Of a DNA stretch of 64,000 bases, positions 12,886 to 26,848 are shown piece after piece. The stretch covers positions 62,001 to 126,000 of the forward strand of contig NZ_JALBYU010000002.1 of assembly GCF_029963765.1 (NCBI RefSeq), in the 5' to 3' direction. The notes under the pieces are model-generated. The model was not told the DNA's origin. It saw only the letters and a program-made list of their open reading frames with translations, and searched no databases. Position numbers and translations under genes: made by a program. Origin of the DNA: Pseudomonas sp. UYIF39. GTDB taxonomy: Bacteria > Pseudomonadota > Gammaproteobacteria > Pseudomonadales > Pseudomonadaceae. Every line of letters starts with the position of its first letter. Positions within the stretch are counted from its first letter, which is position 1.

Positions 12886-14781
12886 GTGGTGGATTTCCCT
12901 TCCCGTTTTGAAGTGATCGTCATCGGCGGCGGTCATGCCGGTACCGAGGCAGCACTGGCCTCAGCACGAATAGGTGCAAAAACCCTGTTGCTGACGCATA
13001 ACGTGGAAACCCTCGGTGCCATGAGTTGCAACCCCGCTATCGGTGGGATCGGCAAAAGCCATCTGGTCAAGGAAATCGATGCCCTCGGCGGCGCGATGGC
13101 CATGGCTACCGATAAAGGTGGTATTCAATTTCGCGTATTGAACAGCCGCAAAGGCCCGGCCGTGCGGGCAACCCGCGCTCAGGCTGACCGGGTTCTGTAC
13201 AAGGCCGCTGTCCGCGAAATCCTCGAAAACCAGCCGAACCTGTGGATATTTCAACAGGCCGCCGACGACCTGATCGTCGAGCAGGAACAAGTGCGCGGTG
13301 TTGTCACCCAAATGGGCCTGCGTTTCTTCGCGGATTCCGTGGTGTTGACCACTGGCACCTTCCTCGGTGGACTTATCCACATCGGCTTGCAGAATTTTTC
13401 CGGTGGCCGTGCCGGTGATCCGCCGTCGATCGCCCTGGCTCACCGTTTGCGTGAATTGCCATTGCGCGTGGGTCGCCTGAAAACCGGCACACCACCGCGT
13501 ATCGACGGTCGTACTGTGGATTTCTCGGTGATGACCGAGCAAGCCGGCGATACACCGATCCCGGTGATGTCGTTCATGGGTTCCAAAGAGCAGCATCCGA
13601 AACAGGTCAGTTGCTGGATTACCCACACCAACGCACGTACCCACGAAATCATTGCCGCCAACCTTGATCGTTCGCCGATGTATTCCGGTGTGATCGAAGG
13701 GATCGGCCCGCGTTACTGCCCGTCGATCGAAGACAAGATCCATCGCTTTGCCGACAAGGATAGCCATCAGGTCTTCATCGAACCCGAAGGCCTGACGACC
13801 AACGAGCTGTACCCGAACGGGATATCCACATCCCTGCCATTCGACGTGCAACTGCAGATCGTGCAATCGATCCGCGGTATGGAAAACGCGCACATCGTTC
13901 GCCCGGGCTACGCCATCGAATACGACTACTTCGACCCGCGTGACCTGAAGTACAACCTGGAAACAAAAGTCATCGGCGGTCTGTTCTTCGCCGGGCAAAT
14001 CAACGGCACTACCGGGTACGAAGAAGCCGGCGCCCAGGGTTTGCTGGCCGGGGCCAACGCCGCACTACGTGCTCAGGGCAAAGACGCCTGGTGTCCGCGT
14101 CGCGACGAGGCGTACATCGGAGTGTTGGTCGACGACCTGATTACCCTGGGTACCCAGGAACCGTATCGGATGTTCACGTCCCGCGCCGAATACCGCCTGA
14201 TCCTGCGCGAAGACAACGCCGACCTGCGCTTGACCGAAAAAGGTCGCGAACTGGGTCTGGTGGATGACGCGCGTTGGGCTGCGTTCTGCACCAAACGCGA
14301 GAGCATCACGCTGGAAGAGCAACGCATGAAAAGTACCTGGGTTCGCCCGGGCACCGAGCAAGGCGATGCGATTTCCGAGAAGTTCGGCACGCCGCTGACC
14401 CACGAATACAACTTGCTCAACCTGCTGAGCCGTCCGGAAATCGACTACGTTGGTCTGATTGCCGTGACCGGCGGCGGCGCAGAAGATCCACAAGTCGCCG
14501 AGCAGGTCGAAATCAAGACCAAATACGCCGGTTACATCGATCGTCAGCAGGATGAAATCGCTCGTCTGCGGGCCAGCGAAGACACAAAACTGCCTGTGGA
14601 TATCGATTACACGAATATTTCCGGTCTCTCCAAAGAGATCCAGAGCAAACTCGGTGCGACCCGTCCGGAGACCTTGGGCCAGGCGTCGCGTATCCCGGGT
14701 GTGACGCCGGCAGCGATTTCGCTGTTGATGATTCATTTGAAAAAACGCGGCGCGGGCCGTCAGTTGGAGCAAAGCGCTTGA
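12886..14781 (+). CDS. mnmG: tRNA uridine-5-carboxymethylaminomethyl(34) synthesis enzyme MnmG
   Basis: The 631-residue FAD enzyme is the partner of MnmE. The dinucleotide-binding motif [11 protein letters not shown] lies at about 13-23, followed by the family blocks [22 protein letters not shown] and [21 protein letters not shown]-like sequence near residue 370. The start is the first of two tandem GTG codons (12886), matching the family N-terminus [15 protein letters not shown]. The stop overlaps the rsmG start. Confidence 0.97.
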   Translation: MVDFPSRFEVIVIGGGHAGTEAALASARIGAKTLLLTHNVETLGAMSCNPAIGGIGKSHLVKEIDALGGAMAMATDKGGIQFRVLNSRKGPAVRATRAQADRVLYKAAVREILENQPNLWIFQQAADDLIVEQEQVRGVVTQMGLRFFADSVVLTTGTFLGGLIHIGLQNFSGGRAGDPPSIALAHRLRELPLRVGRLKTGTPPRIDGRTVDFSVMTEQAGDTPIPVMSFMGSKEQHPKQVSCWITHTNARTHEIIAANLDRSPMYSGVIEGIGPRYCPSIEDKIHRFADKDSHQVFIEPEGLTTNELYPNGISTSLPFDVQLQIVQSIRGMENAHIVRPGYAIEYDYFDPRDLKYNLETKVIGGLFFAGQINGTTGYEEAGAQGLLAGANAALRAQGKDAWCPRRDEAYIGVLVDDLITLGTQEPYRMFTSRAEYRLILREDNADLRLTEKGRELGLVDDARWAAFCTKRESITLEEQRMKSTWVRPGTEQGDAISEKFGTPLTHEYNLLNLLSRPEIDYVGLIAVTGGGAEDPQVAEQVEIKTKYAGYIDRQQDEIARLRASEDTKLPVDIDYTNISGLSKEIQSKLGATRPETLGQASRIPGVTPAAISLLMIHLKKRGAGRQLEQSA

Positions 14782-15422
14782 GTTCGTTGGTCACCTCGCA
14801 ACACGCAGAAGAGTTATCCACAGGTGCTCGCCAGCTCGGTGTCACGCTGACAGAAACCCAGCATGCTCAGCTGCTGGGTTATCTGGCCCTGTTGATCAAA
14901 TGGAACAAGGCTTACAACCTGACCGCCGTGCGCGATCCGGATGAAATGGTTTCCCGTCACTTGCTCGATAGTTTGAGCGTGATGTCATTCGTCGAAAACG
15001 GTCGCTGGCTGGACGTCGGCAGCGGTGGCGGCATGCCAGGTATTCCGTTGGCCATCCTGTTTCCAGAGTCCCAAGTGACCTGCCTGGACAGCAACGGCAA
15101 GAAAACCCGTTTCCTGACCCAGGTCAAACTCGAACTCAAACTGTATAACCTGCAAGTTATCCACAGTCGCGTCGAAGCTTTTCAGCCTGATCAGCCATTC
15201 AACGGGATCATTTCCCGGGCGTTCAGCAGCATGGAGAACTTCAGCAACTGGACTCGCCACCTCGGCGACACCGAAACACGTTGGCTGGCAATGAAGGGCG
15301 TTCATCCCGCCGATGAGCTGGTAGCATTGCCGGCAGACTTCCACCTCGATAGCGAACACGCCCTGGCCGTACCCGGTTGCCAAGGCCAACGCCATCTGCT
15401 GATACTGCGCCGCACGGCATGA
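14778..15422 (+). CDS. rsmG: 16S rRNA (guanine(527)-N(7))-methyltransferase
   Basis: The 214-residue SAM-dependent methyltransferase modifies G527 of 16S rRNA. The SAM-binding motif [16 protein letters not shown] lies near residue 76, with [16 protein letters not shown] upstream, both typical of GidB/RsmG. It starts at TTG 14778, overlapping the mnmG stop in TTGA, so translation is probably coupled. Two exact DnaA boxes (14814-14822, 15157-15165) lie inside it. Confidence 0.95.
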   Translation: MSSLVTSQHAEELSTGARQLGVTLTETQHAQLLGYLALLIKWNKAYNLTAVRDPDEMVSRHLLDSLSVMSFVENGRWLDVGSGGGMPGIPLAILFPESQVTCLDSNGKKTRFLTQVKLELKLYNLQVIHSRVEAFQPDQPFNGIISRAFSSMENFSNWTRHLGDTETRWLAMKGVHPADELVALPADFHLDSEHALAVPGCQGQRHLLILRRTA

Positions 15423-15440
15423 TTGGGAACACAAGCAAGA

Positions 15441-16238
15441 ATGGCTAAGGTATTCGCGATAGCGAACCAAAAGGGTGGTGTGGGCAAGACCACCACCTGT
15501 ATCAACCTCGCAGCTTCCCTGGTCGCTACCAAGCGCCGGGTGCTGTTGATCGATCTCGATCCACAAGGCAACGCCACCATGGGTAGCGGTGTGGATAAAC
15601 ACGGCCTGGAAAACTCGGTCTACGACCTGCTGATCGGCGAATGCGATCTGGCCCAGGCCATGCACTATTCCGAGCATGGTGGTTACCAACTGCTGCCGGC
15701 CAACCGCGACCTGACCGCGGCCGAAGTGGTTCTGCTGGAAATGCAGATGAAGGAAAGCCGCCTGCGCAGTGCGTTGGCGCCGATCCGTGAAAACTACGAT
15801 TACATTTTGATCGACTGTCCGCCGTCGTTGTCGATGCTCACGCTTAACGCACTGGTTGCGGCTGACGGGGTGATTATCCCCATGCAGTGCGAGTACTTCG
15901 CGCTCGAAGGTTTGAGCGACCTTGTGGATAACATCAAGCGCATCGCTGAGTTGCTGAACCCGAACCTGAAAGTCGAAGGCCTGTTGCGGACCATGTATGA
16001 CCCGCGCCTGAGCCTGATGAACGATGTTTCGGCGCAGCTCAAGGAACACTTCGGCGAGCAGCTCTATGACACGGTGATTCCGCGCAACATTCGCCTGGCC
16101 GAAGCACCAAGCTATGGCATGCCAGCGCTGGCGTACGACAAATCATCGCGGGGCGCCATTGCCTATCTGGCATTGGCGGGCGAGATGGTTCGTCGTCAAC
16201 GCAAAAACTCACGCACTGCCGCTGCTCAGGCAACTTAA
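15441..16238 (+). CDS. parA: chromosome partitioning ATPase ParA
   Basis: The 265-residue deviant Walker ATPase moves ParB-parS complexes. The Walker A box KGGVGKTT follows the start MAKVFAIANQ, and DLDPQGN and DCPPSL are also present. The frame is open from TTG 15423, but ATG 15441 matches the family start. Two exact DnaA boxes (15590-15598, 15923-15931) lie in the gene. parB follows after 9 bp. Confidence 0.96.
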   Translation: MAKVFAIANQKGGVGKTTTCINLAASLVATKRRVLLIDLDPQGNATMGSGVDKHGLENSVYDLLIGECDLAQAMHYSEHGGYQLLPANRDLTAAEVVLLEMQMKESRLRSALAPIRENYDYILIDCPPSLSMLTLNALVAADGVIIPMQCEYFALEGLSDLVDNIKRIAELLNPNLKVEGLLRTMYDPRLSLMNDVSAQLKEHFGEQLYDTVIPRNIRLAEAPSYGMPALAYDKSSRGAIAYLALAGEMVRRQRKNSRTAAAQAT

Positions 16239-16247
16239 GGAATCCCC

Positions 16248-17120
16248 ATGGCCGTCAAGAAACGAGGTCTCGGACGTGGACTGGATGCACTGCTGAGTGG
16301 TCCGACTGTCAGCTCGCTGGAAGAACAAGCGGTGCAGGCTGATCAGCGCGAACTGCAGCACCTGCCCCTGGACCTGATTCAGCGCGGCAAGTACCAGCCG
16401 CGCCGGGATATGGATCCTCAGGCGCTGGAAGAGCTGGCGCAGTCGATCAAGGCTCAGGGCGTGATGCAGCCGATCGTGGTTCGTCCGATCGGCAGCGGCC
16501 GATTCGAAATCATCGCCGGCGAACGCCGTTGGCGCGCCAGTCAGCAGGCTGGGCAGGAAACCATACCGGCAATGGTTCGCGATGTACCGGATGAAACTGC
16601 GATCGCCATGGCCCTGATTGAGAACATCCAGCGCGAAGACCTCAATCCGATTGAAGAAGCGGTGGCTTTGCAGCGTTTGCAGCAGGAATTCCAGCTGACG
16701 CAGCAACAAGTGGCCGAAGCCGTGGGCAAATCCCGCGTGACCGTGGCCAACCTGCTACGCTTGATCGCGTTGCCGGAAGTCATCAAAACCATGCTATCCC
16801 ACGGCGACCTGGAAATGGGTCATGCCCGTGCTTTGCTCGGTTTACCGGAAAATCAACAGGTTGAAGGGGCGCGACACGTTGTCGCACGGGGGCTGACTGT
16901 ACGCCAGACTGAAGCACTGGTTCGCCAGTGGTTGAGTGGTAAACAGGAACCTGCTGAACCGGTAAAGCAGGACCCGGATATTGCTCGACTCGAACAGCGT
17001 CTGGCTGAGCGCCTAGGCTCTGCGGTGCAGATCCGCCACGGTAAAAAGGGGAAGGGGCAGTTGGTGATCGGTTACAACTCCCTCGATGAGCTTCAAGGTG
17101 TGCTTGCACACATTCGTTGA
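16248..17120 (+). CDS. parB: chromosome partitioning protein ParB
   Basis: The 290-residue CTP-dependent DNA clamp loads at parS. The N-terminus KKRGLGRGLDALL is the ParA-interacting stretch. GERRWRASQQAG is the box II/CTPase motif, and the helix-turn-helix QQQVAEAVGKSRVTVANLLRL lies near residue 155. The C-terminal dimer domain completes the usual length. Candidate targets are the parS sites at 4091, 4721, 43651 and 54698. Confidence 0.97.
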   Translation: MAVKKRGLGRGLDALLSGPTVSSLEEQAVQADQRELQHLPLDLIQRGKYQPRRDMDPQALEELAQSIKAQGVMQPIVVRPIGSGRFEIIAGERRWRASQQAGQETIPAMVRDVPDETAIAMALIENIQREDLNPIEEAVALQRLQQEFQLTQQQVAEAVGKSRVTVANLLRLIALPEVIKTMLSHGDLEMGHARALLGLPENQQVEGARHVVARGLTVRQTEALVRQWLSGKQEPAEPVKQDPDIARLEQRLAERLGSAVQIRHGKKGKGQLVIGYNSLDELQGVLAHIR

Positions 17121-17165
17121 AACATTTCCTCATGTAGCGTGCAGTCGGAAATCACTACCTGACAG

Positions 17166-17194
17166 TTGAATAGGGGCAGAACCGCCCCTATACT
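17166..17194 (+). promoter_or_regulatory. sigma70-type promoter for the ATP synthase operon
   Basis: TTGAAT at 17166-17171 and TATACT at 17189-17194 are 17 bp apart, about 75 bp before atpI. A GGGGC/GCCCC dyad sits in the spacer. The 148-bp gap between parB and atpI shows no other gene. Confidence 0.65.
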
Positions 17195-17268
17195 CTGCGC
17201 GCATTTTGTCGGCACAAATTATGCCAAGTTATTGAATTCTGGCAGCCGATCATTGGGGAGCAAAAACG

Positions 17269-18562
<1,294 letters not shown>

Positions 18563-18608
18563 GACCAGTCTCGACTGGTCTGATGTCCCACTCGGTCAAA
18601 CGAGTGGG
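18563..18608 (+). promoter_or_regulatory. two consecutive hairpins between atpB and atpE
   Basis: GACCAGTC/GACTGGTC (18563-18580, 2-base loop) is followed by CCCACTCG/CGAGTGGG (18587-18608, 6-base loop). Neither is followed by a T run, so they look like mRNA processing or stability structures and not terminators. They lie upstream of atpE, whose product is needed in many copies per complex. Confidence 0.55.
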
Positions 18609-18680
18609 TGCCCGAACAGGGCTATGAAACGATTTGTTTTACCGCTTTAAAATCTAAAAAACCTAAACCATACGACGTAA

Positions 18681-18953
<273 letters not shown>

Positions 18954-19009
18954 TTGCTCGAACCTTCGAGTAATTGGTGTGATGTGCAACGAACGAGCGA
19001 GGTGTTGGC

Positions 19010-19480
19010 GTGAACATTAATGCAACCCTGATTGGCCAGTCCGTTGCGTTCTTCATTTTTGTACTGTTTTGCATGAAGTTCGTGTGGCCTCCGGTCATCG
19101 CGGCTTTGCACGAACGTCAGAAGAAGATCGCGGATGGACTGGATGCTGCCAGCCGAGCAGCTCGCGACCTGGAGTTGGCCCAAGAGAAAGCGGGTCATCA
19201 ACTGCGCGAAGCAAAAGCTCAGGCAGCTGAAATCATTGAGCAAGCCAAGAAACGCGGTAATCAGATCGTCGATGAGGCCGTTGAAAAAGCCCGTATCGAC
19301 GCTGACCGTGTGAAGGTTCAGGCTCAGGCCGAGATCGAGCAGGAACTGAACAGTGTCAAAGACGCGCTGCGTGCCCAATTGGGTGCTCTGGCCGTTGGCG
19401 GCGCCGAGAAGATCCTGGGTGCCACAATCGATCAAAACGCGCACGCGGAGCTGGTAAACAAACTGGCTGCTGAAATTTAA
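19010..19480 (+). CDS. atpF: F0F1 ATP synthase subunit b
   Basis: The 156-residue peripheral-stalk subunit has one N-terminal membrane helix (about 5-25) and a long Ala/Glu/Lys-rich coiled coil. The start is GTG 19010 with GAGG 9 bases upstream, giving [10 protein letters not shown], the usual N-terminus. It lies between atpE and atpH. Confidence 0.97.
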   Translation: MNINATLIGQSVAFFIFVLFCMKFVWPPVIAALHERQKKIADGLDAASRAARDLELAQEKAGHQLREAKAQAAEIIEQAKKRGNQIVDEAVEKARIDADRVKVQAQAEIEQELNSVKDALRAQLGALAVGGAEKILGATIDQNAHAELVNKLAAEI

Positions 19481-19492
19481 GCGAGGGCGATC

Positions 19493-20029
19493 ATGGCAGA
19501 ATTGACCACGTTGGCCCGACCTTACGCTAAGGCAGCCTTCGAGCACGCCCAGGCCCACCAGCAACTGGCCTCTTGGTCAGCCATGCTCGGCCTGGCTGCA
19601 GCAGTGTCGCAAGACGACACCATGCAGCGCGTGCTCAAGGCCCCGCGACTGACGAGCGCAAACAAGGCCACCACGTTTATTGACGTGTGTGGCGACAAGT
19701 TCGATGCCAAGGCACAGAATTTCATTCACGTCGTTGCCGAAAACGACCGTCTCCCGCTTTTGCCGGAGATCGCCGCTCTGTTTGACCTGTACAAGGCCGA
19801 ACAAGAGAAATCGGTAGACGTGGACGTAACCAGTGCTTTTGCATTGAACCAAGAACAGCAAGACAAACTCGCCAAGGTTCTCAGTGCACGGCTCGGCCGG
19901 GAAGTGCGACTGCACGCTGCGGAGGATGCCACCCTTATTGGTGGTGTCATCATCCGCGCCGGCGACCTGGTAATCGATGGCTCGATTCGCGGCAAACTCG
20001 CGAACCTTGCCGAAGCATTGAAATCTTGA
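19493..20029 (+). CDS. atpH: F0F1 ATP synthase subunit delta
   Basis: The 178-residue cytoplasmic subunit joins F1 to the b-dimer. The family N-terminus [18 protein letters not shown] and the C-terminal [20 protein letters not shown] are present. It starts 12 bp after atpF and ends 21 bp before atpA. Confidence 0.97.
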   Translation: MAELTTLARPYAKAAFEHAQAHQQLASWSAMLGLAAAVSQDDTMQRVLKAPRLTSANKATTFIDVCGDKFDAKAQNFIHVVAENDRLPLLPEIAALFDLYKAEQEKSVDVDVTSAFALNQEQQDKLAKVLSARLGREVRLHAAEDATLIGGVIIRAGDLVIDGSIRGKLANLAEALKS

Positions 20030-20050
20030 GTTTGAAGGGGCAGCAGAGCA

Positions 20051-21595
20051 ATGCAGCAACTCAATCCTTCCGAAATAAGTGAAATTATCAAGGGCCGCAT
20101 CGACAAGCTCGATGTGACCTCCCAAGCCCGTAACGAAGGCACTGTCGTCAGCGTATCTGACGGTATCGTGCGGATTCACGGTCTGGCCGACGTAATGTAC
20201 GGCGAGATGATCGAGTTTCCGGGCGGCGTCTTCGGTATGGCTCTCAACCTGGAGCAAGACTCTGTAGGTGCCGTTGTATTGGGCTCTTACCAGTCTCTGG
20301 CTGAAGGCATGAGCGCCAAGTGCACTGGCCGCATCCTCGAAGTTCCGGTTGGTAAGGAACTGCTGGGTCGCGTAGTCGATGCACTGGGTAACCCAGTTGA
20401 CGGCAAAGGTCCGCTGAACAACACCGAGACCGATGCGGTCGAGAAAGTTGCTCCAGGCGTGATCTGGCGTAAGTCGGTAGACCAGCCTGTACAGACTGGC
20501 TACAAGGCTGTCGATGCCATGATTCCTGTCGGCCGTGGCCAGCGTGAGCTGATCATCGGCGACCGTCAGATCGGTAAAACCGCTCTGGCGATCGACGCGA
20601 TCATCAACCAGAAAAACAGCGGTATTTTCTGCGTCTACGTAGCGATCGGTCAGAAACAATCGACCATCGCTAACGTGGTTCGCAAACTGGAAGAAAACGG
20701 CGCACTGGCTAACACCATCGTCGTTGCCGCGAGCGCTTCGGAATCTGCAGCACTGCAGTTCCTGGCACCGTACTCCGGTTGCACCATGGGTGAATTCTTC
20801 CGCGACCGCGGTGAAGACGCGCTGATCGTTTATGACGATCTGTCCAAGCAAGCAGTGGCTTACCGCCAGATTTCCCTGCTGCTGCGCCGTCCACCAGGCC
20901 GTGAAGCTTACCCAGGCGACGTGTTCTATCTCCACTCCCGTCTGCTGGAGCGCGCATCCCGCGTTTCGGAAGAATACGTAGAGAAGTTCACCAACGGCGC
21001 AGTGACCGGCAAAACCGGTTCCCTGACCGCACTGCCGATCATCGAAACCCAGGCTGGCGACGTTTCCGCGTTCGTTCCGACCAACGTGATTTCCATCACC
21101 GACGGTCAGATCTTCCTGGAATCGGCCATGTTCAACTCCGGGATCCGTCCTGCTGTGAACGCCGGTGTTTCGGTATCCCGTGTGGGTGGTGCCGCTCAGA
21201 CCAAGATCATCAAGAAGCTCTCCGGTGGTATCCGTACCGCTCTGGCTCAGTACCGTGAACTGGCGGCATTCGCCCAGTTCGCTTCTGACCTGGACGAAGC
21301 GACCCGTAAGCAACTTGAGCATGGTCAGCGCGTTACCGAGCTGATGAAGCAGAAGCAATACGCACCAATGTCGATCGCTGACATGGCGCTGTCGCTGTAT
21401 GCCGCTGAGCGTGGGTTCCTGACTGACGTTGAAATCGCCAAGATCGGCAGCTTCGAACAAGCGCTGATTGCTTTCTTCAACCGCGATCACGCCGAATTGA
21501 TGGCGAAGATCAACGTGAAGGGTGACTTCAATGACGAAATCGACGCTGGCATGAAAGCCGGTATCGAGAAGTTCAAGGCCACCCAAACCTGGTAA
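20051..21595 (+). CDS. atpA: F0F1 ATP synthase subunit alpha
   Basis: The 514-residue non-catalytic nucleotide-binding F1 subunit carries Walker [10 protein letters not shown] near residue 170 and the alpha signature region [17 protein letters not shown] near 375. Length is standard (513-514). It sits between atpH and atpG. Confidence 0.98.
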   Translation: MQQLNPSEISEIIKGRIDKLDVTSQARNEGTVVSVSDGIVRIHGLADVMYGEMIEFPGGVFGMALNLEQDSVGAVVLGSYQSLAEGMSAKCTGRILEVPVGKELLGRVVDALGNPVDGKGPLNNTETDAVEKVAPGVIWRKSVDQPVQTGYKAVDAMIPVGRGQRELIIGDRQIGKTALAIDAIINQKNSGIFCVYVAIGQKQSTIANVVRKLEENGALANTIVVAASASESAALQFLAPYSGCTMGEFFRDRGEDALIVYDDLSKQAVAYRQISLLLRRPPGREAYPGDVFYLHSRLLERASRVSEEYVEKFTNGAVTGKTGSLTALPIIETQAGDVSAFVPTNVISITDGQIFLESAMFNSGIRPAVNAGVSVSRVGGAAQTKIIKKLSGGIRTALAQYRELAAFAQFASDLDEATRKQLEHGQRVTELMKQKQYAPMSIADMALSLYAAERGFLTDVEIAKIGSFEQALIAFFNRDHAELMAKINVKGDFNDEIDAGMKAGIEKFKATQTW

Positions 21596-21601
21596 GCCGC
21601 A

Positions 21602-21623
21602 GCGGGAGCCGCAAGGCTCCCGC
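21602..21623 (+). promoter_or_regulatory. hairpin between atpA and atpG
   Basis: GCGGGAGCC / GGCTCCCGC with a GCAA tetraloop forms a very stable stem without a following T run. Its position in the middle of the operon suggests an mRNA stability or processing element. Confidence 0.5.
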
Positions 21624-21645
21624 TTGCTAACCTGATAGGTGTTAC

Positions 21646-22506
21646 ATGGCAGGCGCAAAAGAGATTCGCAGTAAGATTGCGAGCATCAAAAGCACGCAAA
21701 AGATTACCAGCGCCATGGAAAAAGTGGCGGTCAGCAAAATGCGCAAGGCACAAATGCGTATGTCTGCTAGCCGTCCTTACGCGGAGCGCATCCGCCAGGT
21801 TATTGGTCATTTGGCCAACGCTAACCCGGAATATCGCCACCCCTTCATGATCGAGCGTGAAATCAAGCGCGTCGGTTATGTCGTAGTGAGCAGTGACCGT
21901 GGTCTGTGTGGTGGCTTGAACACCAACCTGTTCAAGGCCCTGGTCAAGGACATGGCGGTAAACCGCGAAAACGGCGTCGAGATCGATCTGTGTGTTGTTG
22001 GTAGCAAGGGTGCGGCTTTCTTCCGCAACTTCGGCGGTAACGTCGTTGCAGCTATCAGCCACCTGGGTGAAGAGCCGTCGATCAATGATCTGATTGGCAG
22101 CGTCAAGGTGATGCTGGATGCCTACCTGGACGGCCGTATTGATCGCCTGTCCGTGGTGTCCAACAAGTTCATCAACACCATGACGCAACAGCCTACTGTG
22201 GAGCAGTTGATTCCACTGGAGGCAACCCCGGATCAAGCGCTCAAGCACCACTGGGACTATCTCTACGAACCGGATGCCAAAGAGCTGCTTGACGGCTTGA
22301 TGGTCCGTTACGTTGAGTCGCAGGTCTACCAGGCGGTGGTCGAGAACAACGCGGCTGAACAAGCTGCGCGGATGATCGCGATGAAGAACGCTACCGACAA
22401 CGCCGGTGATTTGATCAGCGATTTGCAGCTGGTCTACAACAAGGCGCGTCAGGCTGCGATCACCCAAGAGATCTCGGAAATCGTCGGCGGCGCTGCCGCG
22501 GTTTAA
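21646..22506 (+). CDS. atpG: F0F1 ATP synthase subunit gamma
   Basis: The 286-residue central rotor shaft has the N-terminal coiled coil [20 protein letters not shown], the [11 protein letters not shown] block near residue 82, and the C-terminal helix [17 protein letters not shown]. All are family hallmarks, and length is typical. Confidence 0.98.
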   Translation: MAGAKEIRSKIASIKSTQKITSAMEKVAVSKMRKAQMRMSASRPYAERIRQVIGHLANANPEYRHPFMIEREIKRVGYVVVSSDRGLCGGLNTNLFKALVKDMAVNRENGVEIDLCVVGSKGAAFFRNFGGNVVAAISHLGEEPSINDLIGSVKVMLDAYLDGRIDRLSVVSNKFINTMTQQPTVEQLIPLEATPDQALKHHWDYLYEPDAKELLDGLMVRYVESQVYQAVVENNAAEQAARMIAMKNATDNAGDLISDLQLVYNKARQAAITQEISEIVGGAAAV

Positions 22507-23913
<1,407 letters not shown>

Positions 23914-23958
23914 TCCCGGCGCCCGGCAACGGGCGCTAATTTAGGTTGAGGCAATCAG

Positions 23959-24384
23959 ATGGCTATGACAGTCCATTGCGATATCGTCAGCGCGGAAGGG
24001 GAAATCTTCTCCGGCCTGGTCGAGATGGTGGTTGCGCACGGTGCACTGGGTGATCTTGGTATCGCCCTGGGTCACGCGCCGCTGATCACTAATCTCAAGC
24101 CGGGCCCGATCCGCCTGATCAAGCAGGGCGGGGAAGAGGAGGTGTATTACATCTCTGGCGGTTTCCTCGAGGTTCAGCCGAACATGGTCAAGGTACTTGC
24201 CGACACTGTGCAACGTGCTGCCGACCTGGACGAAGCCTCCGCTCAGGAAGCCGTTAAGGCTGCCGAGAAGGCCTTGCATGACCGTGGTGCAGAATTCGAT
24301 TACGGTTCTGCCGCCGCACGTCTGGCCGAGGCCGCAGCTCAGCTGCGCACCGTCCAGCAGATCCGCAAGAAGTTCGGCCACTAA
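23959..24384 (+). CDS. atpC: F0F1 ATP synthase subunit epsilon
   Basis: The 141-residue last gene of the operon encodes the regulatory F1 subunit. It has an N-terminal beta-sandwich ([30 protein letters not shown]) and a C-terminal helical hairpin rich in Ala/Glu. A strong terminator follows 29 bp downstream. Confidence 0.97.
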   Translation: MAMTVHCDIVSAEGEIFSGLVEMVVAHGALGDLGIALGHAPLITNLKPGPIRLIKQGGEEEVYYISGGFLEVQPNMVKVLADTVQRAADLDEASAQEAVKAAEKALHDRGAEFDYGSAAARLAEAAAQLRTVQQIRKKFGH

Positions 24385-24412
24385 TAGGCCACCGCTTGTT
24401 GTGCGATTGATT

Positions 24413-24441
24413 AAAAAGGGTAGCCTCGGCTACCCTTTTTT
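24413..24441 (+). terminator. intrinsic terminator of the atp operon
   Basis: The perfect 8-bp stem GGGTAGCC/GGCTACCC with a 2-base loop sits between A5 and T6. It separates atpC from glmU. Confidence 0.92.
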
Positions 24442-24500
24442 CTTTTTAGATATTCATAACCTGGTCGCAGCCGCTGACCACCCAGGATTGGTAGCCAGTC

Positions 24501-25868
24501 ATGTCTTTAGAAATCGTTATCCTCGCTGCTGGTCAGGGCACTCGCATGCGTTCGGCACTGCCGAAAGTTCTGCATCCAATTGCCGGTAATTCGATGCTCG
24601 GCCATGTTATCCACAGCGCCCGGCAACTTGATCCACAGCGCATCCACGTAGTGATCGGCCATGGCGCCGATGCAGTGCGCGAGCGTCTGGCAGCTGATGA
24701 TCTTAATTTCGTCCTGCAGGACAAACAGCTCGGGACTGGCCACGCCGTTGCTCAAGCGGTGCCTTTCATTCAGTCCGACACCGTCCTGATTCTTTATGGT
24801 GACGTGCCATTGATCAAAGTCGAGACCCTGCAGCGTTTGCTCAAGCAAGTAGCACCGCAGCAACTGGGTCTGTTGACAGTAGAACTGGACGACCCGACCG
24901 GCTATGGCCGCATTGTCCGCAACGCCGATGGCAAGGTGACTGCCATCGTCGAGCAGAAAGACGCCAACGAAGCCGAACGAGCGATCACTGAAGGCAACAC
25001 CGGCATTCTGGCGCTGCCGTTCGCGCAATTGGCTGGCTGGATGAGCCGTCTATCGAACAACAACGCCCAGGGCGAGTATTACCTGACCGACGTGATCGCG
25101 ATGGCAGTCAGCGACGGTCTGATGGTGGCCACCGAGCAACCGCATGACGCCATGGAAGTGCAGGGCGCTAACGACCGCAAGCAGCTTTCCGAGCTTGAGC
25201 GTCACTATCAGCTGCGCGCCGGTCGTCGTTTGATGGCTCAGGGCGTGACCCTGCGTGATCCGGCTCGTTTTGATGTACGCGGTGAAATCACCGTCGGCCG
25301 CGATGTGCTGATCGACATCAACGTGATCCTCGAAGGCAAGGTCATTATCGAGGACGACGTGGTGATCGGCCCGAACTGCGTGATCAAGGACAGCACCCTG
25401 CGCAAAGGTGTGGTGATCAAGGCCAACAGCCACATCGAAGGCGCGATTCTCGGCGAAGGCAGCGATGCCGGCCCGTTCGCTCGTTTGCGTCCAGGTACTG
25501 TGCTGGAAGCACGCGCCCATGTGGGTAACTTTGTTGAGTTGAAAAACGCTCACTTGGGCGAAGGCGCCAAGGCCGGTCATCTGACCTATCTGGGTGATGC
25601 CGAGATCGGCGCGCGTACCAACATCGGCGCGGGCACCATCACCTGCAACTACGACGGTGCCAATAAGTGGAAAACCGTGCTGGGTGAAGATGTGTTCATC
25701 GGTTCCAACAACTCGTTGGTTGCGCCTGTGGATATCTCTTCGGGTGCGACCACGGCGGCGGGTTCGACCATTACGCAGAATGTGGATAACGCGCAGTTGG
25801 CCGTGGGTCGTGCGCGGCAGAAGAATATCGATGGCTGGAAGCGGCCTGAGAAAATCAAGAAGGGTTGA
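24501..25868 (+). CDS. glmU: bifunctional UDP-N-acetylglucosamine pyrophosphorylase / glucosamine-1-phosphate acetyltransferase
   Basis: The 455-residue enzyme makes UDP-GlcNAc, the precursor of peptidoglycan and LPS. The N-terminal uridyltransferase has [20 protein letters not shown], and the C-terminal left-handed beta helix (from about residue 250) has hexapeptide repeats and [14 protein letters not shown]. Length is the family norm. Exact DnaA boxes lie inside it (24607-24615, 25781-25789) and across its stop (25870-25878). glmS, the pathway's first enzyme, is encoded nearby. Confidence 0.98.
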   Translation: MSLEIVILAAGQGTRMRSALPKVLHPIAGNSMLGHVIHSARQLDPQRIHVVIGHGADAVRERLAADDLNFVLQDKQLGTGHAVAQAVPFIQSDTVLILYGDVPLIKVETLQRLLKQVAPQQLGLLTVELDDPTGYGRIVRNADGKVTAIVEQKDANEAERAITEGNTGILALPFAQLAGWMSRLSNNNAQGEYYLTDVIAMAVSDGLMVATEQPHDAMEVQGANDRKQLSELERHYQLRAGRRLMAQGVTLRDPARFDVRGEITVGRDVLIDINVILEGKVIIEDDVVIGPNCVIKDSTLRKGVVIKANSHIEGAILGEGSDAGPFARLRPGTVLEARAHVGNFVELKNAHLGEGAKAGHLTYLGDAEIGARTNIGAGTITCNYDGANKWKTVLGEDVFIGSNNSLVAPVDISSGATTAAGSTITQNVDNAQLAVGRARQKNIDGWKRPEKIKKG

Positions 25869-25890
25869 GTTATCCACAGATTGAAAGATC

Positions 25891-25969
25891 AAAAGATCGC
25901 AGCCTTCGGCAGCTCCTACAGAGTGAACACGAATTCCCTGTAGGAGTTGCCGAAGGCAGCGATCTTTTT
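25891..25969. repeat. REP-type inverted repeat pair downstream of glmU
   Basis: Two imperfect arms of about 31 bases, starting AAAAGATCGCAGCCTTCGGC and returning as GCCGAAGGCAGCGATCTTTTT-like sequence, surround a 16-base loop. This is the look of Pseudomonas REP sequences with the GTAGGAG core. The T run lets it act as a terminator. Exact DnaA boxes lie on both sides (25870-25878, 25975-25983). Confidence 0.75.
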
Positions 25970-26070
25970 ATGGGTTATCCACAGGTCTTTTTATCGCCCC
26001 ACGCTTGACGAAGTTTCACCAATAGGTTTTGATTGCTTTCGTTATCTTTCGAATCGAAACTTACCAAATC

Positions 26071-26847
26071 ATGTCGAAACGCAATACACCTCAGCGCCGT
26101 CACAACATCCTTGCCTTGCTCAATGAGCAGGGCGAAGTCAGTGTAGATGAGCTGGCCAAGCGCTTCGAAACGTCGGAAGTTACTATCCGCAAGGATCTCG
26201 CGGCGCTTGAGACCAATGGTTTGCTGCTGCGCCGTTATGGCGGAGCGATTACCCTGCCTCAAGAGCTGGTGGCCGACCTTGGTCAACCGGTGTCCAAATA
26301 CAAGCAGGCCATCGCCTGCGCTGCCGTCACACGGATTCGTGAGCATGCGCGAATCATCATCGACAGCGGCAGCACCACGGCGGCGATGATTCCGGAGCTC
26401 GGCCAGCAGCCGGGCCTGGTCGTGATGACCAACTCCCTGCATGTTGCCAATGCCTTGAGCGAGCTTGAGCATGAGCCGGTACTGTTGATGACCGGCGGCA
26501 CCTGGGACCCGCATTCCGAATCCTTTCAGGGGCAGGTGGCCGAGCAGGTACTACGCTCTTACGATTTCGACCAGTTGTTCATCGGTGCCGACGGCATCGA
26601 CCTAGTTCGCGGTACCACCACCTTCAACGAACTGCTGGGACTGAGCCGGGTCATGGCTGAAGTCGCCCGGGAAGTGGTTGTCATGGTGGAGGCCGACAAG
26701 ATCGGCCGCAAGATTCCCAACCTGGAACTGCCCTGGAGCAGCGTCCATACCCTTATTACCGATGATCGCCTGCCGCTTGAGGCACGGGATCAGATTCAGG
26801 CCCGCGGAATCAACTTGATCCTCGCGGCTGTCAGTCAGGAGAAATAG
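26071..26847 (+). CDS. DeoR-family transcriptional regulator next to glmS
   Basis: The 258-residue regulator has an N-terminal winged helix ([38 protein letters not shown]) and a C-terminal sugar-phosphate sensor domain with DSGSTTAAM and GADGID. The frame is open from 26029, but ATG 26071 gives the normal DeoR N-terminus. glmS begins 1 bp after its stop. Control of glmS in response to an amino-sugar phosphate is a reasonable inference from position; the effector is not known from sequence. Confidence 0.88.
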   Translation: MSKRNTPQRRHNILALLNEQGEVSVDELAKRFETSEVTIRKDLAALETNGLLLRRYGGAITLPQELVADLGQPVSKYKQAIACAAVTRIREHARIIIDSGSTTAAMIPELGQQPGLVVMTNSLHVANALSELEHEPVLLMTGGTWDPHSESFQGQVAEQVLRSYDFDQLFIGADGIDLVRGTTTFNELLGLSRVMAEVAREVVVMVEADKIGRKIPNLELPWSSVHTLITDDRLPLEARDQIQARGINLILAAVSQEK

Positions 26848-26848
26848 C

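Noticed and set aside
19577-21658. 693-codon open frame opposite atpH/atpA
   Set aside because: It is antisense to conserved ATP synthase genes with no recognisable motifs.
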